Assembly (NCBI RefSeq): GCF_009789675.1
Contig: NZ_CP046914.1
Coordinates: 744,001-808,000 of the forward strand
Source: Paraburkholderia acidisoli
GTDB lineage: Bacteria; Pseudomonadota; Gammaproteobacteria; Burkholderiales; Burkholderiaceae
Length of the DNA: 64,000 nucleotides
Direction of reading: 5' to 3'
Shown here: positions 29,864-39,061 of the stretch, in pieces
Layout of the letters: every line of letters starts with the position of its first letter
How positions within the stretch are numbered: the first letter of the stretch is position 1
Translations under genes and position numbers: made by a program
The notes under the pieces: model-generated
Database searches by the model: none
Told to the model about the DNA's origin: nothing
The model's input: the letters and a program-made list of their open reading frames with translations, nothing else

Positions 29864-30781
29864 ATGAAACGGGTCATGCCGCCGCTCAATGCGTTGCGCG
29901 CTTTCGAGGCCGCCGGGAGACTCGGCAGTTTCAAAGAGGCCGCCGCCGAATTGCATGTCACGCATGGCGCCGTGAGCCAGCAAATTCGGGCACTGGAAGA
30001 ATGGCTCGGCGCGGCGCTGTTCGAGCGGCATAACCGCCGCGTGGTGCTCACCGCCGCGGCGAGCGTCTATCTCGCGCAAATCACGCCGCTATTCGAATCG
30101 CTCGCGCAAGCCACCGGCCATTACGGCATTCCCGCACCCATTTCGCACTCGCTGTCATTGAATGCGCCATCGACATTCGCATTGCGCTGGCTCGTACCGA
30201 AACTCGCGAGTTTTCGCAAAGCGCATCCCGATATCGCGCTAAAGATCGACACGTCGAATGAGCCGCTCGAAAGCCTGAAAGACGCCTATGACATCGTGAT
30301 TCGCGGTGGCCCCGACACCTTTTACGGTTATTCGATGCGGCCTTTTCTGCACGAAGAACGCCTGCCCGTCTGCAGTCCGGCACTGCTGCAACGCATCGAG
30401 CTTCACGAGCCCGCGGATTTACGTCGACATACGCTGTTGCATACGTCCAGCTTGCCGCGTTTATGGCCGGACTGGCTTGCGCAAGCGCGAATGGGCGAAT
30501 TGCAGCCGGCCGCCACGGTCACGCTCGACCATTTTTATTTGACGCTGCAAGCTGCCGTGGATGGCATGGGCGTCGCCATGGGTCCGACCGCATTGATCGC
30601 CGACGATCTCGCGGCAGGCCGGCTCGTGGCACCGTTCGAAGGACCGCGCCTGCCCTCGCGCAGCTATTGCACCTATGTGCGCGACGAAGGCGCGGAGCAA
30701 CCACGGATTGCGCTATTTCTCGAATGGATCGAGCACGAGGGCGCCCATGCCACGAGATCGACGCGCAAAGATTTTCCTTGA
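29864..30781 (+). CDS. LysR-family regulator, GcvA-like
   Basis: A 305-residue LysR protein of the GcvA/AmpR subgroup. The opening MPPLNALRAFEAAGRLGSFK and AAAELHVTHGAVSQQIRALE are characteristic of that subgroup. The effector domain follows from about residue 95 (SLSLNAPSTFALRWLVPKL). It is divergent from an EamA transporter gene and probably regulates it. The effector is unknown. Confidence 0.9.
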   Translation: MKRVMPPLNALRAFEAAGRLGSFKEAAAELHVTHGAVSQQIRALEEWLGAALFERHNRRVVLTAAASVYLAQITPLFESLAQATGHYGIPAPISHSLSLNAPSTFALRWLVPKLASFRKAHPDIALKIDTSNEPLESLKDAYDIVIRGGPDTFYGYSMRPFLHEERLPVCSPALLQRIELHEPADLRRHTLLHTSSLPRLWPDWLAQARMGELQPAATVTLDHFYLTLQAAVDGMGVAMGPTALIADDLAAGRLVAPFEGPRLPSRSYCTYVRDEGAEQPRIALFLEWIEHEGAHATRSTRKDFP

Positions 30782-30886
30782 ACGTTTTGCGAATTTACGG
30801 CCTAAAACAAGGTAATGGCGATGTCGAAATGCACGCCTTTTTTATTTGCGGGCAACAGGACCCGGCGACTCTGCTAACTTCTCACC

Positions 30887-32674
30887 ATGCATGAACTTTT
30901 TGCGCAAGATCACGCGCCCTCGGGTATCGCGGCGCTGCCGTCCCTAGCCTGGGGAAGTCACCTTGGCCAGCTCTACAGTTCGGCCGAGGACCTGCGCGAC
31001 CTGCTCGTTCCCTACTTCAAGGCCGGGCTCGAGAACCACGAGCGCTGCCTGTGGGTGACGGGCGAACCATTCAGTGCGCATGAAGCGCGCGCCGCGCTAC
31101 GCGCCGTGGTTCCCGATCTCGACACGCGCGAACAGGAAGGTCAGATCGAAATCCAGGACCTGCTCGCGTTCTACGATCCGAACGAACCACTGCAAACCGA
31201 GGCGATCGTCGCGGGCTTGTTGCAGCGCGAAAGCGACGCGCTCGAAGCCGGTTATCGCGGCCTGCGCACCAACGGCAATTGCGCGTGGGTGGACAAGGCG
31301 CGCTGGAACGGCTTTCTCGACTACGAAGCGGGCGTGCAGGATGCCATGCGCGGCCGGCGCATGATCTGCATGTGCAGCTACCGCCACGACACGATCGATT
31401 CGGGCGAAGTGCGCGACGTACTCGATCACCATCATTTCGTGCTGCGCAGCCGGAGCGCATCCGGCACGCCGCACGGTACGCCACGCGCATCGGCACTCGC
31501 CACGCCGCCGGCATTCGAGGCCGATATCGCCGCGCTCCAGGCCATCGACGCCGTTCCCACGCTGCTCGAAGTGATCTGCCAGATCACGGGCATGGGATTC
31601 GCCGCCGTTGCGCGCGTGACGTCCGAACGCTGGGTCTGTCTCGCGGTACGCGACGAAATCGGTTTTGGCCTGCAGGCGGGCGGCGAACTCGACGTGGCCA
31701 CCACGCTATGCCGCGAAGTGCGCGAAACGCGCAGCGCCGTCGCAATCGATCATGTCGCGCAGAGCGGCGCTTACCATGATCACCGCGCGCCTGCGCGCTA
31801 CGGCTTCCAGAGCTATATGTCGATGCCGATCTTCCTGCGCGACGGCAGTTTCTTCGGCACCTTGTGCGCGCTCGACCCGCACCCCGCGAAGCTCGACAAC
31901 GCCACCGTGCGCGGCCTGTTCCGCCTGTTCGCCGATCTGATCGCGTTTCATCTCGAAGCCGGGATGCGGCTCGCCGAAACCGAACTCGTTCTCTCGGAGG
32001 CACTGGCCGCGAACCGGCTTCAGGATCAGTCGATGGCGGTGCTCGGCCACGATCTGCGCAATCCCATCGCCGCGATCAGCGCGGGCGCCACGCTGCTGCG
32101 CCGGAGCGCGCTCAACGACCGCGAGCGCGCGATCTCCGAAGTGATCGGCCGCAGTGCGGAGCACATGGCCACGCTCATCGACGTACTCTCCGACGTCGCT
32201 CGCATGCGGCTCGGCAACGGCATCACGCTGCGGCGCACACGCGAGGGCATCGAGCCGGCCTTACGGCAGGCGGTGGACGAATTGCGGCTCGCGCATCCCG
32301 GTCGGCGGATCGACGCGAACTTCGCGCTCGCGCATAGTGTGGAAGCCGACCCGGTGTATCTCGCACGGCTGCTCACGAATCTCGTGAAGAACGCACTGAG
32401 CTACGGCTCGCAAACCGAACCCGTCGCTATCGACATCGCCTCGACCGAAACGCGCTTCACGCTCGCGGTCGCGAACCAGGGCACCCCTATTCCGCACGAC
32501 GACATCCAGCGCCTGTTCGAGCCGTTCACACGCGGCCGCGCCTCCACCGACCAGCGCGGCCTGGGACTCGGCCTGTATATCGTGGCCGAAATCGCGCGTG
32601 CGCATGGCGGCACGATCGACGTGACATCGACGCAAAAGGAAACGTGTTTCCGCTTCAGCATGCCGGTGGTCTGA
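30887..32674 (+). CDS. Orphan sensor histidine kinase with MEDS and GAF domains
   Basis: A 595-residue cytoplasmic histidine kinase without membrane segments. Residues about 20-185 form a MEDS/DcmR-like sensory domain (HLGQLYSSAEDLRDLLVPYF, FDYEAGV-type region, MICMCSYRHDTIDSGEVRDV). Residues about 215-360 form a GAF domain (YGFQSYMSMPIFLRDGSFFG). The H-box is SMAVLGHDLRNPIAAISAG (phosphoacceptor His), followed by the N-box LLTNLVKNALSYG and G-boxes DQRGLGLGLYIVAEIARAHGG. It senses a cytoplasmic ligand or redox state. No response regulator gene is next to it, so its partner lies elsewhere. Confidence 0.88.
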   Translation: MHELFAQDHAPSGIAALPSLAWGSHLGQLYSSAEDLRDLLVPYFKAGLENHERCLWVTGEPFSAHEARAALRAVVPDLDTREQEGQIEIQDLLAFYDPNEPLQTEAIVAGLLQRESDALEAGYRGLRTNGNCAWVDKARWNGFLDYEAGVQDAMRGRRMICMCSYRHDTIDSGEVRDVLDHHHFVLRSRSASGTPHGTPRASALATPPAFEADIAALQAIDAVPTLLEVICQITGMGFAAVARVTSERWVCLAVRDEIGFGLQAGGELDVATTLCREVRETRSAVAIDHVAQSGAYHDHRAPARYGFQSYMSMPIFLRDGSFFGTLCALDPHPAKLDNATVRGLFRLFADLIAFHLEAGMRLAETELVLSEALAANRLQDQSMAVLGHDLRNPIAAISAGATLLRRSALNDRERAISEVIGRSAEHMATLIDVLSDVARMRLGNGITLRRTREGIEPALRQAVDELRLAHPGRRIDANFALAHSVEADPVYLARLLTNLVKNALSYGSQTEPVAIDIASTETRFTLAVANQGTPIPHDDIQRLFEPFTRGRASTDQRGLGLGLYIVAEIARAHGGTIDVTSTQKETCFRFSMPVV

Positions 32675-32708
32675 GCGGGCGGCGGCATGGCGACGGATGC
32701 GGGCAACG

Positions 32709-33611
32709 CTAGGGAATATTCAGTTCCTCGTACAGCCGGTAGATGAGCGCGAGAATCTCCTGTAGATCCCGCGATTCGTCGAGCGCGCGCGTGCTCATGA
32801 TGATGGGCGACACGAGTGTCGGGTCGTCGAGTTCCATGTAGCTGACGTCGTCGCGCTTCAGCCCGTACACGCTGCCCGGCACCACCGAGACACCTTCGCC
32901 CGCGGCCACGAGGCCCAGCGCGATCTGCAACTCGCGAACTTCATAAATCCGCCGAGGCTTGAGCGCACGCTCCTCGAAAGCGGCCAACACCTGGTCCGCG
33001 TAGCTCGGCCGAGGCGACTTCGGGAAAATGATCAACGTCTCGTTCAGCAGGTCGCGCAGCGAGAGTATCGGCTTCGCGAGCGACAGCGGATGTCCCTGGG
33101 GAAGCGCGGCAATCAACTTCTCTTCACGCAAGACCACACGGCGTATGTTCACGTCCTCGGTGCGGATCCGGCCGAAGCCGACGTCGATGCGCCCTTCCTT
33201 CAGCGCCCGCAGCTGGTCCATCGTCGACATCTCGTGAAGGCTCAGCTCGACGGTCGGATTCTCATCGCGAAAGCGCCGGATGATCTTGGGAAGCAGACCA
33301 TACAAGGTCGACCCGACAAAACCCACGGACAGGCTGCGTTCGATGTTCCCCACTCGGCGCGTCATCGACTCGAGCTCGGCAGTCTGAGCCAGCAGTTGCG
33401 AGGCATGGCTGTAAAAGAACTTGCCGGTCTCGGTCAGCTTGAGCGGACGCGAACCCCGTTCGAGCAGTTGCACGCCTAGCGTCTCTTCGAGCTGCTGTAT
33501 CTGCCGGCTCAAAGGCGGCTGCGCGATGTTCAGTCGTTCAGCTGCACGCGTGAAATTCTTCTCCTCCGCCACCGCCACGAAGTAGCGAAGATGCCGCAGT
33601 TCCATGTTCAT
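32709..33611 (-). CDS. LysR-family activator of the benzoate operon (BenM/CatR-like)
   Basis: A 300-residue LysR regulator beginning MNMELRHLRYFVAVAEEKNF with AAERLNIAQPPLSRQIQQLE, the DNA-binding signature of the BenM/CatM/CatR group, whose effectors are benzoate and cis,cis-muconate. The effector domain has SVGFVGSTLYGLLP and GLVAAGEGVSVVPGSVYGL. It is divergent from benA and its own start codon overlaps a perfect ATAC-N7-GTAT site, which predicts autorepression and activation of benABCD. In many Pseudomonas species the ben operon is instead run by the AraC-type BenR, so this follows the Acinetobacter-like arrangement. The start could also be ATG 33605. Confidence 0.9.
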   Translation of the reverse strand: MNMELRHLRYFVAVAEEKNFTRAAERLNIAQPPLSRQIQQLEETLGVQLLERGSRPLKLTETGKFFYSHASQLLAQTAELESMTRRVGNIERSLSVGFVGSTLYGLLPKIIRRFRDENPTVELSLHEMSTMDQLRALKEGRIDVGFGRIRTEDVNIRRVVLREEKLIAALPQGHPLSLAKPILSLRDLLNETLIIFPKSPRPSYADQVLAAFEERALKPRRIYEVRELQIALGLVAAGEGVSVVPGSVYGLKRDDVSYMELDDPTLVSPIIMSTRALDESRDLQEILALIYRLYEELNIP

Positions 33612-33645
33612 ACCTCGGAGGTATAGAGCAATACTAAATGGGTGT
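33610..33645. promoter_or_regulatory. Two BenM/CatM-type operator sites before benA
   Basis: Site 1 (33610-33624) is ATACCTCGGAGGTAT, which fits ATAC-N7-GTAT. Site 2 (33631-33645) is ATACTAAATGGGTGT, ATAC-N7-GTGT. They are 21 bp apart, two helical turns. Site 1 overlaps the regulator's start codon. Site 2 overlaps a weak TTGGAC -35-like hexamer (33645-33650). The pattern matches the strong and weak subsites described for BenM at the Acinetobacter benA promoter. Confidence 0.8.
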
Positions 33646-33862
33646 TGGACTGCCGGCCTTCACCTCCACTATTCTGCGAAAACCCTGCAGTTTCGTCGTC
33701 AGATTATACCTTCAAGACATACAACGACGGCATGAAAAACAAGGGTAAACCCCAGCGGGGTAGCGCGAATTTTCAGCTCGTCTTCGGGCCGCGACTTCTC
33801 CTCACGAATTTTTTGAACCGATGCGCAGGGCTGCTCCACGAAGCCCGCCCAGGAGACAACGT

Positions 33863-35221
33863 ATGTCTGCAATCATCGATAAAACCCAGCAACTCGACGA
33901 TCTGCTGAGTCACGCCGTTCAGGACGATAAGGAGAACGGTGTATTCCGTTGCCGCCGCGACATCTTCACCAACGCCGACCTCTACGAACTCGAGATGAAG
34001 CACATCTTCGAGAGCAACTGGGTCTACCTGGCGCACGAAAGCCAGGTGCCCAACAACAACGACTACTACACCACGTGGATGGGTCGCCAGCCCATTGTCA
34101 TCACGCGCGACAAGACCGGCGAACTTCATGCGGTCATCAACGCCTGCGCGCACAAAGGCGCGATGCTCTGCCGCCGCAAACACGGCAATAAAGGCAGCTT
34201 CACGTGCCCGTTTCACGGCTGGACCTTCTCCAATGCCGGCAAGCTGCTGAAAGTCAAAGACGAGAAAACGACCGAGTACCCGGTGCAGTTCAACCAGGCA
34301 GGCTCGCATGACCTGAAGAAGATTGCGCGCTTCCAGAACTACCGCGGCTTCCTGTTCGGCAGCCTGAGCGAAGACGTGATGCCGCTCGAAGACTATCTCG
34401 GCGAGGCCCGGGTCATCATCGACCAGATCGTCTCGCAGGCGCCCGGCGGACTCGAAGTGTTGCGCGGCAACTCCTCGTACATCTACGACGGCAACTGGAA
34501 GATGCAGATGGAGAACGGCTGCGACGGGTACCACGTCAGCACCGTGCACTGGAACTACTCGGCCACCATGGGCCGGCGCAAGGTGGAAGGAACGAAGGCG
34601 GTCGATGCGAACGGCTGGAGCAAATCGGTGGCGGGTGTGTATGGCTTCGAGCACGGCCACATCCTGCTATGGACCAACACGATGAATCCCGAAGTGCGCC
34701 CCGTCTACGAACACCGCGAGGAGATCGCGGCTCGCGTGGGCGAGGACAAGGCGAAGTACATCGTCAATCAGACACGCAACCTGTGTCTGTATCCCAACGT
34801 GTTCCTGATGGACCAGTTCAGCACGCAGATTCGGGTGGTCCGTCCCATTGGCGTCGACAAAACCGAAGTCAGCATCTTCTGCTTCGCGCCGAAAGGCGAG
34901 AGCCCGGAGAGTCGCGCCACGCGCATCCGCCAGTACGAAGACTTTTTCAACGTCTCGGGCATGGGCACGAGCGACGACCTCGAAGAGTTCCGTGCTTGCC
35001 AGGCCGGTTATGCCAGCACGACCTCGATGTGGAACGACATGTCGCGCGGCGCGCCGCTGTGGATTCACGGGCCGGACGAGAACGCCAGGGGAATGGGTTT
35101 GAATCCGCTCATCTCGGGCGAGCGCAGCGAAGACGAAGGTCTCTTCGTGGTTCAGCACGAATACTGGATGCAGGTGATGCGTGAAGCCCTGCGTAAAGAA
35201 CAGGCCGAGGCAAGCGTATGA
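33863..35221 (+). CDS. benA: Benzoate 1,2-dioxygenase, large (alpha) subunit
   Basis: A 452-residue ring-hydroxylating oxygenase alpha subunit. The Rieske [2Fe-2S] site is CAHKGAMLC... with C-x-H early and CPFHGW later (about residues 94-118). The mononuclear iron site has Asp and His ligands in [14 protein letters not shown]. With BenB and BenC it converts benzoate, O2 and NADH to the cis-1,2-dihydrodiol of benzoate. ATG 33863 was chosen because it is preceded by AGGAG and gives the usual N-terminus [14 protein letters not shown]. Its stop overlaps the benB start (ATGA). Confidence 0.95.
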   Translation: MSAIIDKTQQLDDLLSHAVQDDKENGVFRCRRDIFTNADLYELEMKHIFESNWVYLAHESQVPNNNDYYTTWMGRQPIVITRDKTGELHAVINACAHKGAMLCRRKHGNKGSFTCPFHGWTFSNAGKLLKVKDEKTTEYPVQFNQAGSHDLKKIARFQNYRGFLFGSLSEDVMPLEDYLGEARVIIDQIVSQAPGGLEVLRGNSSYIYDGNWKMQMENGCDGYHVSTVHWNYSATMGRRKVEGTKAVDANGWSKSVAGVYGFEHGHILLWTNTMNPEVRPVYEHREEIAARVGEDKAKYIVNQTRNLCLYPNVFLMDQFSTQIRVVRPIGVDKTEVSIFCFAPKGESPESRATRIRQYEDFFNVSGMGTSDDLEEFRACQAGYASTTSMWNDMSRGAPLWIHGPDENARGMGLNPLISGERSEDEGLFVVQHEYWMQVMREALRKEQAEASV

Positions 35222-35718
35222 GCATCGACTATCCGGCACTGTGTCGCGCGCTCTACCAAGAGGCGCGCTTTCTCGACGACCGCCAGTGGGACGAGTGGCT
35301 GGCGTGCTACACGGAAGATGTGACTTACTGGATGCCCGCCTGGGACGACGACGACACCCTCACCGACGACCCGCAAAGCCAGATCTCGCTGATGTATTAC
35401 GCCGACCGCGGCGGCCTCGAAGATCGCGTGTTCCGCATCAAGACCGAGCGCAGCGGCGCGTCGATGCCGGAGCCGCGCACGAGTCACAACGTCACCAATG
35501 TGGAAGTGCTGGCCGAGCGTCAGGGCGAGCACGGTATCGAGATCGACGTCCGCTACAACTTCAACACGCTGAGCCACCGTTACAAGACAACGGACCAGTT
35601 CTTCGGCACGATCCACGTCACCTTCCGCAAGGTCGATGACCGCCTGCTGATCGCGAAGAAGAAGATTGCGTTGAAGAACGACTATATCCGCCAGGTGCTC
35701 GACGTCTACCACGTCTGA
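35218..35718 (+). CDS. benB: Benzoate 1,2-dioxygenase, small (beta) subunit
   Basis: A 166-residue beta subunit of the SnoaL-like/ring-hydroxylating dioxygenase fold ([45 protein letters not shown]). It is structural and completes the alpha3-beta3 oxygenase. Translation is coupled to benA through a 4-bp ATGA overlap. The length is typical of the family. Confidence 0.95.
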   Translation: MSIDYPALCRALYQEARFLDDRQWDEWLACYTEDVTYWMPAWDDDDTLTDDPQSQISLMYYADRGGLEDRVFRIKTERSGASMPEPRTSHNVTNVEVLAERQGEHGIEIDVRYNFNTLSHRYKTTDQFFGTIHVTFRKVDDRLLIAKKKIALKNDYIRQVLDVYHV

Positions 35719-35754
35719 TTGCCGGTTGGAACGAGACAGGAAGCAGGAGGCAAG

Positions 35755-36777
35755 ATGTCCAGCTACAACATCGCACTGAATTTTGAAGACGGCGTGACCC
35801 GCTTCGTCGAATGCAAAGCCGGCGAGAAGGTTCTCGATGCCGCGTTTCGCGCCCGCATCAACCTGCCGATGGACTGCTCCGACGGCGTGTGCGGCACCTG
35901 CAAATGCCGCGCCGAAAGCGGCCGTTACGACCTCGGCGACGACTATATCGAAGACGCACTGAGCGAGGACGAGCAAGCGAGCGGTCTCGTTCTCACCTGC
36001 CAGATGGTGCCGCAGAGCGATTGCGTGATCGCGGTGCCCGCGTCGTCGACGGCATGCAAAACCGAACAGAGCCAGTTCGCCGCAACGGTCACGAAAGTCG
36101 AGCAGCACAACGACGCCGCCGTGGTCCTCGAACTGGACGTGAGCGGTGTTGCGCCCGTGTTCCTGGCTGGCCAGTACGTCAATATCGACGTTCCCGGCAG
36201 CGGCCAGCACCGCTCTTATTCGTTCTCGTCGGCTCCCGGCGCGTCGAACATTCGCTTTCTGATCAAGAAGATTCCCGGTGGCGTGATGAGCACGTGGCTC
36301 GAATCGGCTCAACCCGGTCACGAGGTGGCGCTCACGGGCCCGCTCGGCAGCTTCTATCTTCGTGCCGTCGAGCGCCCGCTGCTGTTCCTCGCGGGCGGCA
36401 CCGGGCTCGCGCCATTTCTGTCGATGCTGGAAGTGCTCGTGCAGACGAACTCGCAACAGCGCGCGCATCTGATCTACGGCGTCACGCGCGACCTCGACCT
36501 CGTACAAGTGGAAGCGATCGAAGCCTACGTGGCGAAGCTGCCGCACTTCTCGTTCACTACGGTCGTGGCGGAAGAGGCGTCGAGCCATCCGCGCAAGGGC
36601 TGGGTCACGCAGCATATGCCGGCCGAGTGCCTGAACGACGGCGACGTGGACGTCTACCTGTGCGGTCCGCCGCCGATGGTGGACGCCGTGCGCCAGTATT
36701 TCGACGACAACGGCGTGAAGCCCCACAGCTTCCACTATGAGAAGTTCACGCCCAACGCGAGCGCGGTGAAGGCATGA
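35755..36777 (+). CDS. benC: Benzoate 1,2-dioxygenase electron-transfer component (ferredoxin-NADH reductase)
   Basis: A 340-residue reductase. The N-terminal plant-type [2Fe-2S] ferredoxin has MDCSDGVCGTCKC and the fourth Cys in LVLTCQMV. The FAD-binding domain has HRSYSFSSAPG, and the NADH-binding domain has LFLAGGTGLAPFLSMLE and VYLCGPPPMVDAV. It passes electrons from NADH to BenAB. ATG 35755 has an AGGAGG ribosome binding site 6 bp upstream. The gene overlaps benD by 4 bp. Confidence 0.95.
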   Translation: MSSYNIALNFEDGVTRFVECKAGEKVLDAAFRARINLPMDCSDGVCGTCKCRAESGRYDLGDDYIEDALSEDEQASGLVLTCQMVPQSDCVIAVPASSTACKTEQSQFAATVTKVEQHNDAAVVLELDVSGVAPVFLAGQYVNIDVPGSGQHRSYSFSSAPGASNIRFLIKKIPGGVMSTWLESAQPGHEVALTGPLGSFYLRAVERPLLFLAGGTGLAPFLSMLEVLVQTNSQQRAHLIYGVTRDLDLVQVEAIEAYVAKLPHFSFTTVVAEEASSHPRKGWVTQHMPAECLNDGDVDVYLCGPPPMVDAVRQYFDDNGVKPHSFHYEKFTPNASAVKA

Positions 36778-37550
36778 GCGCGCGACGATTCGAAGGCAAG
36801 GTGATGGTCGTGACCGGCGCGGCACAAGGCATCGGTCGCGGAGTCGCGCTACGCGCGGCGGCCGAAGGCGCGCGCGTGCTGTTCGTCGACCGCGCCGCCT
36901 TTGTCGCGGAAGTGGCGGCCGAGGCCACAGGCGCGGACACCGCGGGATTCGTCGCGGACCTCGAAACCTACGAAGGCGCGGCGTCCGCCATGGCCTTCGC
37001 CGTTGAGAGGTTTGGCCGGATCGACATTCTCGTCAACGGTGTTGGCGGCGCCATCCGCATGCGCCCTTACGCCGAGTTCGAGCCGGCGCAGATCGACGCG
37101 GAAATCCGGCGCTCGCTCATGCCGACCTTGTATGCCTGCCATGCTGTCCTTCCGCCCATGCTCGCGCAAGGCGGGGGAACCATCGTCAACGTCTCGTCGA
37201 ATGCGACTCGCGGCATTCGTCGCGTGCCGTATTCGGCGGCCAAGGGCGGCGTCAACGCGATGACGCAGTCGCTCGCCATGGAGTACGGCGAGCACAACAT
37301 CCGGGTGGTGGCCGCCGCGCCCGGCGGAACCGCAGCGCCGCCGCGCCGCGTGCCGCGCAATGCCGCGGGAGACAACGCGCAGGAGAAGCAGTGGATGGAG
37401 GAAGCCGTGAAGCAGGTGACCGAATCGACCTGGTTCAAACGCTACGGGACGCTCGATGAACAGATCGCCCCTATCCTCTTCCTCGCTTCCGACGAGGCAG
37501 GCTATATCACCGGCGCCGTGCTGCCCGTAGCGGGCGGCGACAACGGCTGA
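36774..37550 (+). CDS. benD: Benzoate cis-diol dehydrogenase
   Basis: A 258-residue SDR enzyme that oxidises and decarboxylates 1,6-dihydroxycyclohexa-2,4-diene-1-carboxylate to catechol with NAD+. The cofactor turn TGAAQGIGRGVALRAAAEGA, the NGVGG segment and the catalytic SNATRGIRRVPYSAAKGGVN (Tyr and Lys of YxxxK) are all intact. It completes the benABCD operon. catA for catechol cleavage is not in the window. Confidence 0.93.
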   Translation: MSARRFEGKVMVVTGAAQGIGRGVALRAAAEGARVLFVDRAAFVAEVAAEATGADTAGFVADLETYEGAASAMAFAVERFGRIDILVNGVGGAIRMRPYAEFEPAQIDAEIRRSLMPTLYACHAVLPPMLAQGGGTIVNVSSNATRGIRRVPYSAAKGGVNAMTQSLAMEYGEHNIRVVAAAPGGTAAPPRRVPRNAAGDNAQEKQWMEEAVKQVTESTWFKRYGTLDEQIAPILFLASDEAGYITGAVLPVAGGDNG

Positions 37551-37560
37551 TGCGCTCGAT

Positions 37561-37584
37561 GCGCGAGCCGATAACGGCTCGCGC
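37561..37584. terminator. Hairpin between convergent benD and the substrate-binding protein gene
   Basis: A perfect 10-bp GC-rich stem (GCGCGAGCCG / CGGCTCGCGC, loop ATAA) lies 10 bp after the benD stop and just before the end of the convergent gene. There is no T run on either side, so it may act mainly to protect 3' ends or as a weak terminator. Confidence 0.5.
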
Positions 37585-37590
37585 TTCCCA

Positions 37591-38748
37591 TCACATCTTT
37601 CCGACGACACCGAGAGACGTGATCTTCTGCGACTTCACCTGGTAGACCGAGACCGCGGCGTACTTTTGGTCGCCTTTGCTATCGAATGCGATTCTGCCGG
37701 TCACGCCCGTGTAGTCGACGGCATGCAGTGCGTCGATGAGTTTCTTCGGGTCGAGCGAGCCCGCTTTCTGGACTGCCTCGCCCACCACCATCACCGCATC
37801 GTAGGTGTACGGCCCGAAGTATTGCGGCGGTTGATTGAATCGCGTCTGGTACTTCTGAACGAACTCCTTCGCGCCGGGAAGCTGGTCGAGCGGCGCACCG
37901 GTTTGGGTGCAATACTCGCCTTCCGCAGCCGGCCCCGCCACTCGCACCCAGTTCTCAGTGCAGATGCCGTCCCCACCCACGAAGCGTACGCGCGTCATGC
38001 CGAGCGTCTTCATCTGCTTCACGAAGGGCGACGCGATCGCGTCGGTGCTGGCCAGCACGATGGCATCCGGCTCGCTCGATTTCAACGTGGTGAGAATGGC
38101 CCGGAAGTCCACCGCCTTGTCGCTCGTGAACTCACGCGTCACGGTTATGCCCGACTCGTTCGCATCTTTCGCGACCTGGTCCCCGAGGCCTTGTCCGTAC
38201 GCCGTTCGGTCGTCGACCAGACCAATCCGCTTCGCCTTTAACTGGCCGCTCAGGAATTGGACCATCCCGCGCGCCTGGGCGTTGTCGTCGGCGACGACGC
38301 GGAAGGTGTTTTTCAGATTCTGTGCGGTGAGCGTCGGATTCGACGCGCCGCTCGAGATGAACGGAATGCCGGCCTGGCTGTAGATGCGCGAGGCGGGAAT
38401 GGCCACGCCCGAATTGATGTGTCCGACCACCGCGATCACATGGTCATCCACAAGCCGTTGCGCGACGATCGTGCCCACGCGCGGGTCCGCGCCATCGTCT
38501 GCCGAAACGAGTTCGAATCGAACGGTCCGGCCGTCTACCGTAATGTGCTTCGCGTTGAGCGCGTCGATTGCCAGCACGCCACTGTTCTGCACGTCTTTAC
38601 CGAGGCTCGCGAGCTGGCCCGTGGTGGGCCCGGCGACGGCAATTTTGGCGACCAGGTCATCGGCAAAGGTCGGCGCTGACAACACGGCCAGCAGCGCCGC
38701 GACACAGGTCGTGGCGAGCGTTGTTTCGAACGGGTTTCGGTGCGACAT
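37591..38748 (-). CDS. Orphan ABC-type substrate-binding protein (branched-chain amino-acid/aromatic type)
   Basis: A 385-residue periplasmic binding protein of the LivJ-like family. The signal peptide ends APTFA before DDLVAKIAVAGPTTG. Further family motifs are INSGVAIPASRIYSQAGIPF and the hinge segment VGGDGICTENW. ATG 38748 was chosen because of a GGAGAAAC ribosome binding site and a good signal peptide. No permease or ATPase gene is adjacent, so it must either work with a distant transporter or act as a sensor partner. Its position between ben and mdl operons suggests an aromatic or hydroxy-acid ligand (inference). Confidence 0.88.
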   Translation of the reverse strand: MSHRNPFETTLATTCVAALLAVLSAPTFADDLVAKIAVAGPTTGQLASLGKDVQNSGVLAIDALNAKHITVDGRTVRFELVSADDGADPRVGTIVAQRLVDDHVIAVVGHINSGVAIPASRIYSQAGIPFISSGASNPTLTAQNLKNTFRVVADDNAQARGMVQFLSGQLKAKRIGLVDDRTAYGQGLGDQVAKDANESGITVTREFTSDKAVDFRAILTTLKSSEPDAIVLASTDAIASPFVKQMKTLGMTRVRFVGGDGICTENWVRVAGPAAEGEYCTQTGAPLDQLPGAKEFVQKYQTRFNQPPQYFGPYTYDAVMVVGEAVQKAGSLDPKKLIDALHAVDYTGVTGRIAFDSKGDQKYAAVSVYQVKSQKITSLGVVGKM

Positions 38749-38898
38749 GCTGTTTCTCCAGGGAAATTCCGGCAATCTCAATGAGTCGATGCGCGCCAAC
38801 TATTAGGCATCCTGAGCGATTCAACTGAAGATGCTTCCTGAGTTCGTCTTGCGGTCCGCATCCTTACGTGAAACCCATCATATCCGAGTCAAAATAAA

Positions 38899-38916
38899 TT
38901 TCTCGTATATGAGAAA
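38899..38916. promoter_or_regulatory. 18-bp dyad operator, copy 1 (best match)
   Basis: TTTCTCGTATATGAGAAA, a near-perfect palindrome with one off-centre mismatched pair, about 150 bp upstream of the substrate-binding protein start. The GTATA/TATAC core with flanking GAGA/TCTC resembles sites of FadR/FCD-type GntR regulators. Confidence 0.6.
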
Positions 38917-39019
38917 AATACTTTCTTCTTGCGACTCCCGGGAATGGCTCGGCTCGAACGGAGTCCAGTGTGCAACGCACGAAGTCCCTGTCATCAAACG
39001 ATGTCACAACGCGCTACGA

Positions 39020-39037
39020 GTTATCATATACGAGAAA
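39020..39037. promoter_or_regulatory. 18-bp dyad operator, copy 2
   Basis: GTTATCATATACGAGAAA, the same element with a degenerate left arm. It is 24 bp, centre to centre, from copy 3. Confidence 0.5.
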
Positions 39038-39043
39038 AAATAG

Positions 39044-39061
39044 GTTCTCGTATACGACAAA
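39044..39061. promoter_or_regulatory. 18-bp dyad operator, copy 3
   Basis: GTTCTCGTATACGACAAA, with a perfect TCGTATACGA core. Copies 2 and 3 form a close pair. Confidence 0.55.

Noticed and set aside
33706..33720. Third BenM-type site before benA (ATAC-N7-ACAT)
   Set aside because: The right half does not fit GTAT or GTGT, so only the two upstream sites were kept.
38831..39043. A 70-codon open frame through the operator region
   Set aside because: It runs across the AT-rich dyads, lacks a ribosome binding site and has unusual codon use; regulatory DNA is the better explanation.
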